From: Prochlorococcus marinus XMU1412
Lineage (GTDB): Bacteria; Cyanobacteriota; Cyanobacteriia; PCC-6307; Cyanobiaceae
Assembly: GCF_017696315.1 (NCBI RefSeq)
Contig: NZ_JAAORJ010000004.1
Coordinates: forward strand, 506,519 to 570,518
Direction of reading: 5' to 3'
Length of the DNA: 64,000 bases
The stretch's first letter is position 1. Each line of letters starts with the position of its first letter. The position numbers and the translations under genes were made by a program. The notes beneath the pieces were generated by a model. It was given only the letters and a program-made list of their open reading frames with translations. It did not search any database and was not told the origin of the DNA. This document shows, in pieces, positions 37,647 to 49,093 of the stretch.

Positions 37647-37976
37647 CTAAGTAATTTTTCTACTTATCCAGAACCCGAAAACCATTGTGAATAAATTTAC
37701 TATTATGATTAAATTAAAAAATATTATAAATTTTATCCAATCCCCTTGATTTAAAATTTTGTACAAAAAATATATAAATCCGCTAAAAGATGTAAAGCAA
37801 GAAAAAAAACCACTCAATAAAATTTTTTCAGTTGAATAACTTAATCTTTTACTGATGAAAAAACCTACTAAAAATGATCCAATTATTGAAATAAAAAAAT
37901 TATTATTTATAGTCAATCTTAGAAAGGTAGCAAGATAAGCAGATAAAAGAATATAAATAAAATTATTTACTTTCAT
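37647..37976 (-). CDS. crcB: CrcB/Fluc fluoride channel subunit, divergent copy
   Basis: A 109-residue protein with four hydrophobic helices, CrcB fold. The pore segment SGFFSCFTSFSGFIYFLY matches the family FxGGxTTFSTF signature loosely, and LATFLRLTINN carries the conserved arginine. The second-helix asparagine of the family is replaced (ISIIGSFLVGFF), so this copy looks specialised. It starts one base after the stop of a second, more typical copy; tandem genes like this form heterodimeric Fluc channels that export F-. Confidence 0.82.
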   Translation of the reverse strand: MKVNNFIYILLSAYLATFLRLTINNNFFISIIGSFLVGFFISKRLSYSTEKILLSGFFSCFTSFSGFIYFLYKILNQGDWIKFIIFFNLIIIVNLFTMVFGFWISRKIT

Positions 37977-37977
37977 T

Positions 37978-38343
37978 TTAAAAAAACTGAATAAGAAAGT
38001 AACCTAAATAAAAAAAAAGGAATGAAAAAATTATCACTTCAATATAATGTAAAAATAATCTTAGGTATTTTCTCTTTTTAAATAGGATAAATAGTTGATA
38101 TATAAAAGAAGAAAATGTACTAAAACATCCTAAAAAACCGATATAAAATAATACTAATATTTCGTTATTAATAAAATTTAAAGCTACTAAAATTCCTAAA
38201 AAAAAAGATGATAAGAAATTTACTATTGAAGTATTTTGAATATCAAAACCTATACTTTTTTTAAAATTATTTTGTATGAATATTCTCAGTATTAATCCAA
38301 AAGTACTGCCAATTAAAATTATACTTATTGAACTAAAATCCAA
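37978..38343 (-). CDS. crcB: CrcB/Fluc fluoride channel subunit
   Basis: A 121-residue, four-helix protein. It retains GSTFGLILRIFIQ near residue 12, the helix-2 asparagine in TSIVNFLSSFFLGIL near 40, and the pore signature GFLGCFSTFSSFIYQ near 73. Expected to exclude cytoplasmic fluoride as a dual-topology pair with the adjacent copy. It follows the SH3-like protein gene by 3 bases, so it belongs to the gyrB transcript. No fluoride riboswitch precedes it. Confidence 0.87.
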   Translation of the reverse strand: MDFSSISIILIGSTFGLILRIFIQNNFKKSIGFDIQNTSIVNFLSSFFLGILVALNFINNEILVLFYIGFLGCFSTFSSFIYQLFILFKKRKYLRLFLHYIEVIIFSFLFFYLGYFLIQFF

Positions 38344-38346
38344 AAT

Positions 38347-40640
<2,294 letters not shown>

Positions 40641-40790
40641 TTAATATAAAAAAAATATTAAACTTTTAAAATGTTATTTTTAAAAGGTCTTTCATTAAAT
40701 TTACCACCGCAATAAGATAAAGGCTTGAAGTCAATGAAAAATTTAATCACTTTAATTATATAGCCAAAATTTTTTTCTTCAGAAATCCAT

Positions 40791-41690
40791 ATGTCTTCAT
40801 ATCCACCTCATGTAATAATTTTAATTGGGCCTACTGCAAGTGGCAAAACAGAATTAGCTATTGAAATTGCAGAATATTTTAAAACTCATATACACAATGT
40901 CGATTCAAGGCAAATTTATAAGTCCATGGATATTGGAACAGCCAAGCCATCAAAAATCCAACAAAAAAAAATAAAGCATTTTTTAATAGATATTGAGGAA
41001 CCAATCAATCCAATTAATGTAAAACAATTTCAAGAAATTGCTCAAAAATCTATTAAGGAAGAAATTAAACAAAAAAAATTACCTTTTCTTGTTGGAGGAA
41101 GTGGGTTGTATATGAACTCAATAACAAAAGGGTTTTTTGTCCCAGATGTTCCTCCTCAAAATAATTTAAGAAGACAATTAGAAGAAATGGGGCAAGAACA
41201 ATGTTGGGACCTGTTAAAAAATTGTGATCCATTATCAACAAAAAAAATCAATTTTGCTGACCACATTCGAACAATAAGAGCTTTGGAAGTCTTCTACGTA
41301 AAAGGTGAACCTTTGTCAACTCTGAAAGTTCAAAAACCCCCTAACTGGAAAATCCTAGAGCTTGGATTAGATAGAGATAATTTAAAAGAAAGAATTTTTC
41401 AAAGAACAAAAAATATGTTTTTATCCGGAATTATTGAGGAGACTTACCAACTTATCTCTAAATACGGATTTGATTTGCCATTATTAGAAACCATTGGTTA
41501 CCGAGAAGCTAGAGATGTTTTAAATAACCGTTCAACAATTGACAAAGCGATTGAGTTGACTGCGACTAAAACAATCCAATTTGCCAAAAGACAAAAAACT
41601 TGGTTTCGTAATAAAAATAATCCTCTTTGGCTTAATAACAAAAACCTGCTAAAAGATGCAATAATTAAAATAGAGTCTTTTTTAAGCTAA
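40791..41690 (+). CDS. miaA: tRNA dimethylallyltransferase MiaA
   Basis: Adds a dimethylallyl group to adenosine 37 of tRNAs that read U-starting codons. The P-loop [15 protein letters not shown] is at residues 13-27, the [17 protein letters not shown] block at 42-58, and [13 protein letters not shown] near 102. 299 aa is normal. It is the first gene of a plus-strand run miaA-infC-gntR-cysE and is divergent from gyrB. Confidence 0.96.
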   Translation: MSSYPPHVIILIGPTASGKTELAIEIAEYFKTHIHNVDSRQIYKSMDIGTAKPSKIQQKKIKHFLIDIEEPINPINVKQFQEIAQKSIKEEIKQKKLPFLVGGSGLYMNSITKGFFVPDVPPQNNLRRQLEEMGQEQCWDLLKNCDPLSTKKINFADHIRTIRALEVFYVKGEPLSTLKVQKPPNWKILELGLDRDNLKERIFQRTKNMFLSGIIEETYQLISKYGFDLPLLETIGYREARDVLNNRSTIDKAIELTATKTIQFAKRQKTWFRNKNNPLWLNNKNLLKDAIIKIESFLS

Positions 41691-41743
41691 CTTTATAAAA
41701 ATAGATTTTGTTCATCATCCAATCAATTTATTAAATTAACTGA

Positions 41744-42316
41744 ATGCCCCCACGCCCACGCTTTGACCGCCGAGCTCCAGTTAGAGAGCTACCAAATATA
41801 AATGAAAGAATAAAATACCCTCAATTAAGAGTGGTTGATTCAGATGGAAAACAATTAGGCGTCATAGATAGGTTAAAAGCATTAGAAATAGCATCTCAAA
41901 GAGAACTTGATTTGGTTTTGGTGAGCGAAAAAGCAAATCCTCCTGTTTGTAGAATCATGGACTACGGGAAATATAAATTTGAACAAGAAAAGAAAGCTAA
42001 AGAAGCAAGAAAAAAATCTCATCAAACAGAAGTTAAAGAAGTAAAAATGAGATACAAAATTGACAAGCATGATTACGATGTTCGGATTGGTCAAGCTACT
42101 AAATTTCTGAAATCGGGAGATAAGGTAAAATGCACTGTAATTTTTAGGGGAAGAGAAATTCAACACTCAAATTTAGCCGAGACACTTCTTTTGAAAATGG
42201 CTAATGATTTAGAAGAACAATCAGAAGTTCAACAAAAGCCAAAAAGAGAAGGAAGAAACATGATTATGTTTTTAAGCCCTCGAAAAACTCCTCTAATTAA
42301 AAAAATTGATGGGTAA
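41744..42316 (+). CDS. infC: Translation initiation factor IF-3
   Basis: Binds the 30S subunit, prevents 50S joining and proofreads start codons. N-domain with [21 protein letters not shown] (two parts: [10 protein letters not shown] and [10 protein letters not shown]) and [21 protein letters not shown] in similar form; C-domain with [17 protein letters not shown] and [15 protein letters not shown]. The start is ATG at 41744, not the rare AUU used for autoregulation in E. coli. 190 aa, with an arginine-rich N-terminus [14 protein letters not shown] typical of cyanobacteria. miaA ends 53 bases upstream. Confidence 0.97.
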   Translation: MPPRPRFDRRAPVRELPNINERIKYPQLRVVDSDGKQLGVIDRLKALEIASQRELDLVLVSEKANPPVCRIMDYGKYKFEQEKKAKEARKKSHQTEVKEVKMRYKIDKHDYDVRIGQATKFLKSGDKVKCTVIFRGREIQHSNLAETLLLKMANDLEEQSEVQQKPKREGRNMIMFLSPRKTPLIKKIDG

Positions 42317-42394
42317 AAAATGCTTTTATTAAGGTATGACGAATGTTAAAGTGTCACTATGGTTTAAAAATAAATTATTCAGGGTTTTTTTCAA

Positions 42395-43381
42395 GTGAGA
42401 TTCAATATTCAACAAGACAGTGATATCCCAGCATCTACTCAACTAAGTAATCAAATTTGTTTCGCAATTGCAGCAAGACATTATCCTCCAGGGCACAGAC
42501 TACCCAGTACGAGGCAACTTGCAATGCAGACTGGACTCCATCGGAATACTATAAGCAAAGTTTACAGACAGCTGGAAATAGATGGGGTTGTTGAAGCAAT
42601 AGCTGGATCAGGTATCTATGTCAGAGATAATCTTACTAAAAGAGAATTTACAAAATCACTTTACTCAAAAGATAAAATAAGTAAAGCACCAGATCAAGAA
42701 GCAAAGACGGTAATTGACAATTTAATAAGTCTTGGATTCACTTTACAAGAGACGAGAGAGATATTGAACAATGAAATTAATTGGCGTATTAAGTGCGGAT
42801 CAAGAATCATAGTCAGTACTCCTAGAGAAGATATTGGAGCTTCTATGTTAATAGCAGAAGACCTTTCCTCAACAGTTAATGTACCAGTAGAAGTTGTTCC
42901 TATGGAAGAATTAGAAAAAGTTTTGAGTAATTCAAATAATGGTACGATTGTCACAAGTAGATATTTTTTACAGCCTCTAGAAAAAGTTGCCAAACAACAT
43001 GGAGTTCGTGCTATTGCAGTCGACTTAAGCGACTTTCAAAAGGAATTGAAAATTCTGAAGGAATTAAATGCAGGGAGTTGTGTAGGTATTGTTAGCATAA
43101 GTCCTGGCTTATTAAGAGCAGCCGAAGTTATTATACACAGCATGCGAGGTAGTGAATTAATGCTTATGACAGCAATCTCAGATAATAACAGTAGATTATT
43201 ATCACTTTTAAAGGCTTCTAACCATATAGTGTGTGATGGGCCTAGTTTGTCAGTTGTAGAAAACACACTATTAAAAAATCGTTCACAGTTAATGAGATTA
43301 CCTCAAATAATATGCGCTAAAAATTATTTAAGCAACGAAACGATAAACCAATTAAAAAAAGAAATAGGAGTTATTAATTAG
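42395..43381 (+). CDS. GntR family transcriptional regulator with uncharacterised C-terminal domain
   Basis: DNA-binding regulator of 328 aa. The winged helix spans residues about 10-75: PASTQLSNQICFAIAARHYP, PPGHRLPSTRQLAMQTGLHR and NTISKVYRQLEIDGVVE are classic GntR, and SGSGIYVR-like GSGIYVRDNL follows. The C-terminal 240 residues are not a MocR aminotransferase and do not match the FadR, HutC or YtrA domains; they read as an alpha/beta domain (VEVVPMEELEKVL, GTIVTSRYF, GVRAIAVDLSDF). Start is GTG at 42395. cysE begins 6 bases after its stop, so it may control sulfur or cysteine metabolism. Confidence 0.85.
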   Translation: MRFNIQQDSDIPASTQLSNQICFAIAARHYPPGHRLPSTRQLAMQTGLHRNTISKVYRQLEIDGVVEAIAGSGIYVRDNLTKREFTKSLYSKDKISKAPDQEAKTVIDNLISLGFTLQETREILNNEINWRIKCGSRIIVSTPREDIGASMLIAEDLSSTVNVPVEVVPMEELEKVLSNSNNGTIVTSRYFLQPLEKVAKQHGVRAIAVDLSDFQKELKILKELNAGSCVGIVSISPGLLRAAEVIIHSMRGSELMLMTAISDNNSRLLSLLKASNHIVCDGPSLSVVENTLLKNRSQLMRLPQIICAKNYLSNETINQLKKEIGVIN

Positions 43382-43387
43382 ACTAAG

Positions 43388-44122
43388 ATGCTAAAAACTT
43401 TTAAATCAGATATAGAAATTATCAGAGAAAGAGATCCGGCCGCAAGAGGAATAGTAGAGATATTTCTTTGCTACCCCGGGTTTCAAGCAATAGTTATACA
43501 TAGGTTTACGCATAAATTATGGCAATTAAAGATTCCTTTGATTCCCCGTTTACTAAGTCATCTTAATAGGCTAGCAACAGGTATTGAAATCCATCCTGGG
43601 GCAAAAATTGGTAAACGGGTTTTCATAGATCATGGAATGGGAGTTGTAATTGGTGAAACTGCTGAGATAGGAAATAACTGTTTGCTTTATCAGGGAGTGA
43701 CATTAGGAGGTACTGGTAAAAGCCATGGCAAAAGACACCCCACCTTAATGGAAAATGTTGTAGTCGGAGCGGGCGCAAAAGTTCTTGGATCAATCACAGT
43801 AGGATCTAATACCCGTATTGGTGCTGGCTCAGTAGTTGTTCGAAATGTAGAGGGGAACAGTACTGTGGTTGGGGTTCCTGGCAGGGTAGTACATCAAAGT
43901 GGTGTCAAAGTAAATCCTTTAGCTCACTCTGCCTTACCAGATGCAGAAGCTAATGTGATAAAAAATTTAATGGATAGGATAGATTCTCTTGAAAATGAAA
44001 TTCTTAAATTACAAAAAACTCTACAATGTATAGCCAGCTCAGAATCTATTGATATTTCTAAACTCGGTGATTCTCAAAATCTTAAAGACAAAGAAATTTT
44101 TGAATTTCTTGGAGATGATTAA
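43388..44122 (+). CDS. cysE: Serine O-acetyltransferase
   Basis: Makes O-acetylserine, the acceptor for sulfide in cysteine synthesis. The left-handed beta-helix with hexapeptide repeats runs from about residue 65 (GIEIHPGAKIGKRVFIDHGM) through GVVIGETAEIGNNCLLYQG and GGTGKSHGKRHPTLM to VVGVPGRVVH near 165. A helical C-terminal tail of about 75 residues is longer than in the E. coli enzyme. Product inhibition by cysteine is usual for the family. Its stop lies in an AT inverted repeat shared with secA. Confidence 0.96.
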   Translation: MLKTFKSDIEIIRERDPAARGIVEIFLCYPGFQAIVIHRFTHKLWQLKIPLIPRLLSHLNRLATGIEIHPGAKIGKRVFIDHGMGVVIGETAEIGNNCLLYQGVTLGGTGKSHGKRHPTLMENVVVGAGAKVLGSITVGSNTRIGAGSVVVRNVEGNSTVVGVPGRVVHQSGVKVNPLAHSALPDAEANVIKNLMDRIDSLENEILKLQKTLQCIASSESIDISKLGDSQNLKDKEIFEFLGDD

Positions 44123-44135
44123 ATATCGATTTAAT
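44118..44135. terminator. AT palindrome spanning the convergent cysE and secA stops
   Basis: ATTAAAT (44118-44124), loop ATCG, ATTTAAT (44129-44135) is a perfect 7-bp inverted repeat. It contains the cysE TAA (44120-44122) and the complement of the secA TAA (44131-44133). A hairpin could act on transcripts of both strands, but it has no G/C in the stem and no clear T-tract. Confidence 0.3.
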
Positions 44136-46962
44136 TGTTTTCATTAGCGTCAGTTTTAGGTTGAAACATAAACATTGAATAAATAACATTTCGTCTCATA
44201 TTAGTCATCATTTCGAGAAACATGTCATATCCCTCGTTTTTATATTCGATTAATGGATCTTTTTGACCATAACCCCTCAATCCGACTGATTCCCTTAAGG
44301 AATCCATTGATTGAAGATGTTCTCGCCATAAATTATCGATTTGCTGCAAAATGAAAAATCTTTCAGCTTCTCGCATTAATCCTGGACGAATCTTTTCTAT
44401 TTGTGATTCCTTTAAATCATAAGCAATTCGCAACTGCTCTTGAAGATAGTTTTTTAATTCTTCTATTGACAGTAAATTAATATCATCAGATTTAAGATCA
44501 TCTAATAAGTATATAAATTCTTTGACTTTAGAAATTAATTGATCAATATTCCATTCTTCAGGAGGAAGATCAGGATTGATATAAGCATCTACAATTTCAA
44601 TCATTGTCCTTTCTCCATATCCTATTACTTGTCTCTTTAAATCAATTCCTTTCAATACTCTAAGTCTTTCGCCATAAACTGCTTTTCTTTGATTGTTCAT
44701 TACCTCGTCGTATTCAAAAACTTGTTTTCTAATATCGTAATAGTAGGTTTCAACTTTCTTTTGAGCATTTTCAAGAGACCTAGTAAGCATGCCTGACTCA
44801 ATAGGCATATCTTCATCAACCCTAAAAGCATTCATTAGATTTGCTACTCTATCACCTCCAAAAATCCTCAATAAATTATCATCTAAAGATAAAAAGAATC
44901 TTGTACTTCCAAGATCACCTTGTCTTCCTGCTCTACCTCTAAGTTGATTATCAACTCTTCTTGATTCATGTCTCTCAGTACCAATGACATGTAAACCGCC
45001 AGCTTCTCTTACTTTTTCTTCTTCATGAATCAAAACTTTTTCATATTCTTCCTTTACATCAGACAATGATTCTCTCAAAAGCATTATCAAGTTATCATCA
45101 GTTGGTGCTTTTTCTGCTGCTGTAGCTATTCTGTCGTCAAGTTCCAAGACAGAAAGTTGTCTATCTCCCCAATTATTAACAAGTTCATCAGATAAAAAAG
45201 AGAGTTTCTTTTCAATTACTTCATCTAGTTTGCAAGGGAAAAGACTTGTTGAAGAATTTGAAATGTTCTTTTTCGAATTTGAAGCAGCTTTTGTGGAAAA
45301 ACCACCCTTAGATTTTGAATTTCTTTGTTTAGGTATTGGTGGCTTATGCTCATTATCAGGCTTGACTAACAAAGGAATTAAAAGTTCTTTTAATTTAAGC
45401 CTTGCCATATAGTCACTATTACCGCCAAGAATTATATCTGTTCCCCTTCCAGCCATATTAGTCGCAATCGTAACAGCACCTGCTCTTCCTGCCTGAGCAA
45501 CAATTTCTGCCTCACGTTCAACGTTCTCTGGCTTAGCGTTTAACAAATTATGTGGGATTTTTTCGGCAGATAAAAGTGAACTTAATAATTCACTTTTTTC
45601 AACACTCGTTGTACCAACTAAAACAGGTCTGCCATCTCTATGAATTTGTGCAGTTTCTTTAGCAACGGCTTTCCATTTACCAATCTCTGTCTTAAATACT
45701 TGATCAGACCAATCTTGTCTCTTTCTTATTTGATTTGTCGGTATAACTGTTGATTCTAATTTATAAGTTTTTTCAAATTCAACCTCCTCAGTTTTTGCAG
45801 TTCCCGTCATTCCTGCTAAACCAGGATATAGAAGGAAAAAATTCTGATAAGTTATGGATGCTAATGTTTGAGTCTCAGGCTGAATTTTAAGATTTTCTTT
45901 TGCTTCTATTGCCTGATGTTGTCCATCGCTCCAACGCCTTCCAGGCATGACCCTACCAGTAAATTCGTCCACTATTACAGCCTCATCATTCTTAATAATA
46001 TAATTTACATCTTTAATAAATAATTCTTTGGCTTTTAAAGCGTTTGTTATATAGTGCGCCCAAGGATCTTGAGGATTATATAAATCATTAACTCCCAAAT
46101 ACTCTTCACATTTTGCAAAACCCTGATCAGTTAATATACAACTTCTCTGTTTTTCATCAACTTCATAATCTCCTTCTGGATCAATACCATCTTTACTTAA
46201 TTCTTTTGCTTTGACTAATGCCAGAGATAATTCTGCAGCTTTTTGATATTTTTCTTGTGGTCTTTCAACTTGGCCAGAAATGATTAAAGGTGTTCTTGCT
46301 TCATCAATTAATATTGAATCAACCTCATCAATTACGCAGTAATTAAACTTCCTTTGAACTACCTCACTAATATCAGTAGCCATATTATCTCTTAAATAAT
46401 CAAAACCTAATTCTGAATTTGTGGCATAAGTTATATCACAATCATAATTTTTCTTTCTCTCAACTGGATTCATATCTTGCTGAATCAAACCAACGGATAA
46501 ACCTAAAAAACGATGAACTTGTCCCATCCACTCTGCATCCCTTCTAGCTAAATAATCATTTACAGTAACAACATGAACACCTTTTCCAGTAAGAGCATTT
46601 AAATAACAAGGTAATGTTGCGACAAGAGTTTTTCCCTCTCCAGTTTTCATCTCAGCAATTTGACACTCATTTAAAACCATCCCGCCAATTAACTGAACAT
46701 CAAAATGTCTCATATCAAGAACACGTTTACTTGCTTCTCTTACGATTGCAAAGGCTTTAGGAAGAAATTCTTCTAGGAGTTCTTTTTGCTTTTTAAAATC
46801 TAATTCTGCTGAAATATTTGATTTAAGATTTTGAGTTTCTTTTCTAAGCTCATCATCAGTCAATTGAGAAATTTCTTCTTCTAAAAAATTTATCTCTTCG
46901 ACTATTGGTTGATAGCGCTTTAACTTTCGTGTATTCGGATCTCCCAACAAAAGTTTTAGCAT
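44131..46962 (-). CDS. secA: Preprotein translocase ATPase SecA
   Basis: Motor for export through SecYEG at the plasma and thylakoid membranes. Walker [17 protein letters not shown] is near residue 100, [19 protein letters not shown] near 212, and [20 protein letters not shown] near 690. 943 aa fits cyanobacterial SecA. Two points stand out. A lysine/serine/asparagine-rich insertion lies near residues 540-575 ([20 protein letters not shown]). The C-terminus ends [12 protein letters not shown] without the cysteine-rich zinc domain of E. coli SecA, as usual in cyanobacteria. Confidence 0.97.
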   Translation of the reverse strand: MLKLLLGDPNTRKLKRYQPIVEEINFLEEEISQLTDDELRKETQNLKSNISAELDFKKQKELLEEFLPKAFAIVREASKRVLDMRHFDVQLIGGMVLNECQIAEMKTGEGKTLVATLPCYLNALTGKGVHVVTVNDYLARRDAEWMGQVHRFLGLSVGLIQQDMNPVERKKNYDCDITYATNSELGFDYLRDNMATDISEVVQRKFNYCVIDEVDSILIDEARTPLIISGQVERPQEKYQKAAELSLALVKAKELSKDGIDPEGDYEVDEKQRSCILTDQGFAKCEEYLGVNDLYNPQDPWAHYITNALKAKELFIKDVNYIIKNDEAVIVDEFTGRVMPGRRWSDGQHQAIEAKENLKIQPETQTLASITYQNFFLLYPGLAGMTGTAKTEEVEFEKTYKLESTVIPTNQIRKRQDWSDQVFKTEIGKWKAVAKETAQIHRDGRPVLVGTTSVEKSELLSSLLSAEKIPHNLLNAKPENVEREAEIVAQAGRAGAVTIATNMAGRGTDIILGGNSDYMARLKLKELLIPLLVKPDNEHKPPIPKQRNSKSKGGFSTKAASNSKKNISNSSTSLFPCKLDEVIEKKLSFLSDELVNNWGDRQLSVLELDDRIATAAEKAPTDDNLIMLLRESLSDVKEEYEKVLIHEEEKVREAGGLHVIGTERHESRRVDNQLRGRAGRQGDLGSTRFFLSLDDNLLRIFGGDRVANLMNAFRVDEDMPIESGMLTRSLENAQKKVETYYYDIRKQVFEYDEVMNNQRKAVYGERLRVLKGIDLKRQVIGYGERTMIEIVDAYINPDLPPEEWNIDQLISKVKEFIYLLDDLKSDDINLLSIEELKNYLQEQLRIAYDLKESQIEKIRPGLMREAERFFILQQIDNLWREHLQSMDSLRESVGLRGYGQKDPLIEYKNEGYDMFLEMMTNMRRNVIYSMFMFQPKTDANENN
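45572..45597. repeat. 9-bp intragenic inverted repeat in secA
   Basis: AAAAGTGAA (45572-45580) and TTCACTTTT (45589-45597) are perfect complements around CTTAATAA. It is inside secA coding sequence with no further context, and may be chance. Confidence 0.4.
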
Positions 46963-47136
46963 AAGTCAAAGTCCTTAAAAAATTCATCTTATTACAAACA
47001 TTATAAATTAGTGCGTTACAACAGAATGAAGAAAACTATTATCTCTTTATTTTATAGAAACGATCGATTAAGGTATTTAGATTGAAGTCACAAAAATAAC
47101 CTAGCTGACATCACTTTTCAAAATTTTTTTTACTAA

Positions 47137-47592
47137 ATGAAAGAAATATCTCTAATCAAACATGCCAAAGGAGCTTTAGGGTTAAGGGTTTTTGGATTAG
47201 GTCCTAATCTGAAACCAACAAATGGCTTAATTAAGCTACAAAAATTACTAGATACCAATGCTTTCTGGGCAAAAAATAGAACAATTAATGATCTAAAAAA
47301 ATGTCTTGCTAACAGTGATGTCGTAATAAGTCTTTGGGTTGGTAAGGAAATAGTTGGATTTGGTAGAGCTTTGACCGATGGGATTTACCGCGGAGTACTT
47401 TGGGATATTGTTATAGATCAAAATCATCAAGGCAAAGGTTTTGGCACATTAATTGTAAAAAATCTTTTATCTTCTAAAAAAATTAAAAATACAAAAAAAT
47501 TATATTTAATGACAACAAATAAAAAATTGTTTTATTCTCAATTGGATTTTAAAGAAGTTACTTCTCAAAATTTATTGATTCATGAAATATAA
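47137..47592 (+). CDS. GNAT family N-acetyltransferase
   Basis: A 151-aa acetyltransferase of the GCN5-related fold. The acetyl-CoA motif A is VLWDIVIDQNHQGKGFGTLI near residue 90 (QGKGFG is the pyrophosphate loop). IVGFGRALTDGIYRG before it resembles the plastid NSI and cyanobacterial SNAT-like group, which acetylates proteins or arylalkylamines in plants and algae, so protein or small-amine acetylation is possible. The acceptor is not predictable. A 174-base region without other genes separates it from the divergent secA; I see no RNA gene there. Confidence 0.85.
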   Translation: MKEISLIKHAKGALGLRVFGLGPNLKPTNGLIKLQKLLDTNAFWAKNRTINDLKKCLANSDVVISLWVGKEIVGFGRALTDGIYRGVLWDIVIDQNHQGKGFGTLIVKNLLSSKKIKNTKKLYLMTTNKKLFYSQLDFKEVTSQNLLIHEI

Positions 47593-47618
47593 GGCACTTT
47601 GTTTCTAGAGAAATAAAA

Positions 47619-48050
47619 TCAAGATACAAATTTACTATAAAGCCATCTTATAAAAGTTCCTAAAATAGGAACTGGTCCAAAAGTTGGTCCGCAAAAATCA
47701 AAGTAATCTCTGTGCTCTTTGATTAATCCATTTTCCCCAAATAATAAACGAGTGGTTCCAGGATAAATAAATTCTTTACCCATAATTTTTAAACCCATTG
47801 TCCATTCAACAAATCCACAATCCCCAGTTATGGAAATTGCATGAGTTTCTAAAAAAACATCATCACATCTTTTAACTAGCTTTTCTTGAGCTTTAACATA
47901 AGAATCTAAGCCCTCTGTTTCCTGAGTTGGGTCAGTAAAAATAACATTCTCATTATAAAATTCAGCCCATTTTTGTTTTGTTGGTGCATCCGTACCATAA
48001 GGTTTAGTAAATAATCCCTTTAAATCCTTTATAGAAATTACTCTTGTCAT
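47619..48050 (-). CDS. NTF2-like (SnoaL fold) protein
   Basis: A 143-aa protein with the cone-shaped NTF2 fold, judged from KQKWAEFYNENVIFTDPTQE near residue 27, FVEWTMGLKIMGKEF near 82 and a C-terminal GPVPILGTFIRWLYSKF. The family includes isomerases, hydrolases and non-catalytic binding proteins. No catalytic residues stand out. Converges with the GNAT gene (26-base gap). tRNA-Gly lies upstream on the same strand. Confidence 0.82.
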   Translation of the reverse strand: MTRVISIKDLKGLFTKPYGTDAPTKQKWAEFYNENVIFTDPTQETEGLDSYVKAQEKLVKRCDDVFLETHAISITGDCGFVEWTMGLKIMGKEFIYPGTTRLLFGENGLIKEHRDYFDFCGPTFGPVPILGTFIRWLYSKFVS

Positions 48051-48096
48051 TACGAAATTTTTATTAAGAACATCTTAAAAGATACAATCATTAAAA

Positions 48097-48167
48097 GCGG
48101 ATGAAGAGATTCGAACTCTCGACATTCTCCTTGGCAAGGAGATGCTCTACCACTGAGCTACATCCGC
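48097..48167 (-). tRNA. tRNA-Gly (anticodon GCC)
   Basis: The reverse complement gives a 71-nt cloverleaf: acceptor GCGGATG pairs with CATCCGC, D arm AGCTCAGTGGTAGAGC, anticodon stem TCTCC/GGAGA with loop TTGCCAA (anticodon GCC), and T arm with AGTTCGAATCT. It reads GGC and GGT. No CCA is encoded; the sequence continues TTTTAATG. A TAAAAT -10-like hexamer lies on the minus strand 11 bases upstream. Confidence 0.97.
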
Positions 48168-48178
48168 ATAACTCTCTT

Positions 48179-48184
48179 ATTTTA
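48179..48184 (-). promoter_or_regulatory. Candidate -10 element for tRNA-Gly
   Basis: TAAAAT on the minus strand (complement of 48179-48184) ends 11 bases before the mature 5' end of the tRNA. This agrees with a short leader trimmed by RNase P. No convincing -35 is visible. Confidence 0.35.
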
Positions 48185-48228
48185 TCTCAAAGAAGGGATC
48201 AATGATTAAAATAATTAAATTTTTTCAA

Positions 48229-48705
48229 TTAATTTAAATTTTTAATTAAAGATCCCATCTCAATTGCTTGTAAAGCATAATTCCAACCAAGATTATTTTT
48301 AATCCCTGCTCTTTCTAAAGCTTGCTGCATAGTATCAGTAGTTAAAACTCCAAAAATAATTGGAACATTATTTTCATTTGAAACTTGCGAAATACCTTTG
48401 CTAGCCTCTGATATAACGACATCATAGTGGGAAGTTTCACCACGGATCACAGCCCCAAGAGCAATTACAACGTCATAACTCTTTTTTTTCATGAGGGTTT
48501 TAGCTGCGATTGGTAATTCGAATGAACCAGGAACCCAAACTATATCTACTTGATTGCTTAATACAGAAGTATCTAAACCATGTCTTTTTAAACAATCAAG
48601 ACAACCAGATAGAATTTTATTTGTAATTAAATCATTAAATCTTGCTATTACAATCCCAACTTTTAAAGTAGAGGCATTAGTAAAAGAACCCTCAAAAATA
48701 GCCAT
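48229..48705 (-). CDS. ribH: 6,7-dimethyl-8-ribityllumazine synthase
   Basis: Penultimate enzyme of riboflavin synthesis, condensing the ribityl uracil with dihydroxybutanone phosphate. [19 protein letters not shown] near residue 16, [14 protein letters not shown] near 58, [16 protein letters not shown] near 82 with its catalytic histidine, and [17 protein letters not shown] near 117. 158 aa is standard. It starts 49 bases after psbZ on the same strand, and tRNA-Gly lies 61 bases downstream. Confidence 0.96.
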   Translation of the reverse strand: MAIFEGSFTNASTLKVGIVIARFNDLITNKILSGCLDCLKRHGLDTSVLSNQVDIVWVPGSFELPIAAKTLMKKKSYDVVIALGAVIRGETSHYDVVISEASKGISQVSNENNVPIIFGVLTTDTMQQALERAGIKNNLGWNYALQAIEMGSLIKNLN

Positions 48706-48754
48706 TAAATTTTACTTAGATATATTAATAGACTCTCACGAAAAGGTATTAAGT

Positions 48755-48952
48755 TCAAACTAATGAAGAAACTATCCCTGTAACAAAAACCAAAACAATC
48801 CAAACAGCAGCAATAGAATAAATTTTTCTCCTACTTTCTCGCTGTCCTTCCTCAGTAGAAGGTTGAGTCACATATAAAACGGGTACTCCAACTACCGCAA
48901 TTAGAGAAGCAAATAATAGAGCATTTACGAAGAAAAAGTTAACAGCCTGCAT
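48755..48952 (-). CDS. psbZ: Photosystem II protein PsbZ (Ycf9)
   Basis: Small PSII subunit with two membrane helices at the edge of the core near CP43. Helix 1 is FFVNALLFASLIAVVGVPVLY (residues 7-27 in part), then the stroma-side loop TQPSTEEGQRESRRKI, and helix 2 AAVWIVLVFVTGIVSSLV, at 65 aa. Native order and strand with ribH 49 bases downstream. It is divergent from mutS; the 141-base gap contains TTTACATA, a possible single RpaB half-site only. Confidence 0.94.
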   Translation of the reverse strand: MQAVNFFFVNALLFASLIAVVGVPVLYVTQPSTEEGQRESRRKIYSIAAVWIVLVFVTGIVSSLV

Positions 48953-49093
48953 AATTCAGTCTTAAGTTTCAAATATTATAAATACTATAATCTCATGAAA
49001 ATGATAATTTTTAGAGAAAATTTACATACTTTAGCCACTTTAAAATGCAAAAAAAAAATTTCTACCTAATATCTATTTAGGAATTAAAAAAGT

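Noticed and set aside
46991-47018. Two TTACAA half-sites upstream of secA that might be an HLR1 element
   Set aside because: They are 24 bases apart rather than the 10 expected for HLR1 direct repeats, so no RpaB site is supported.
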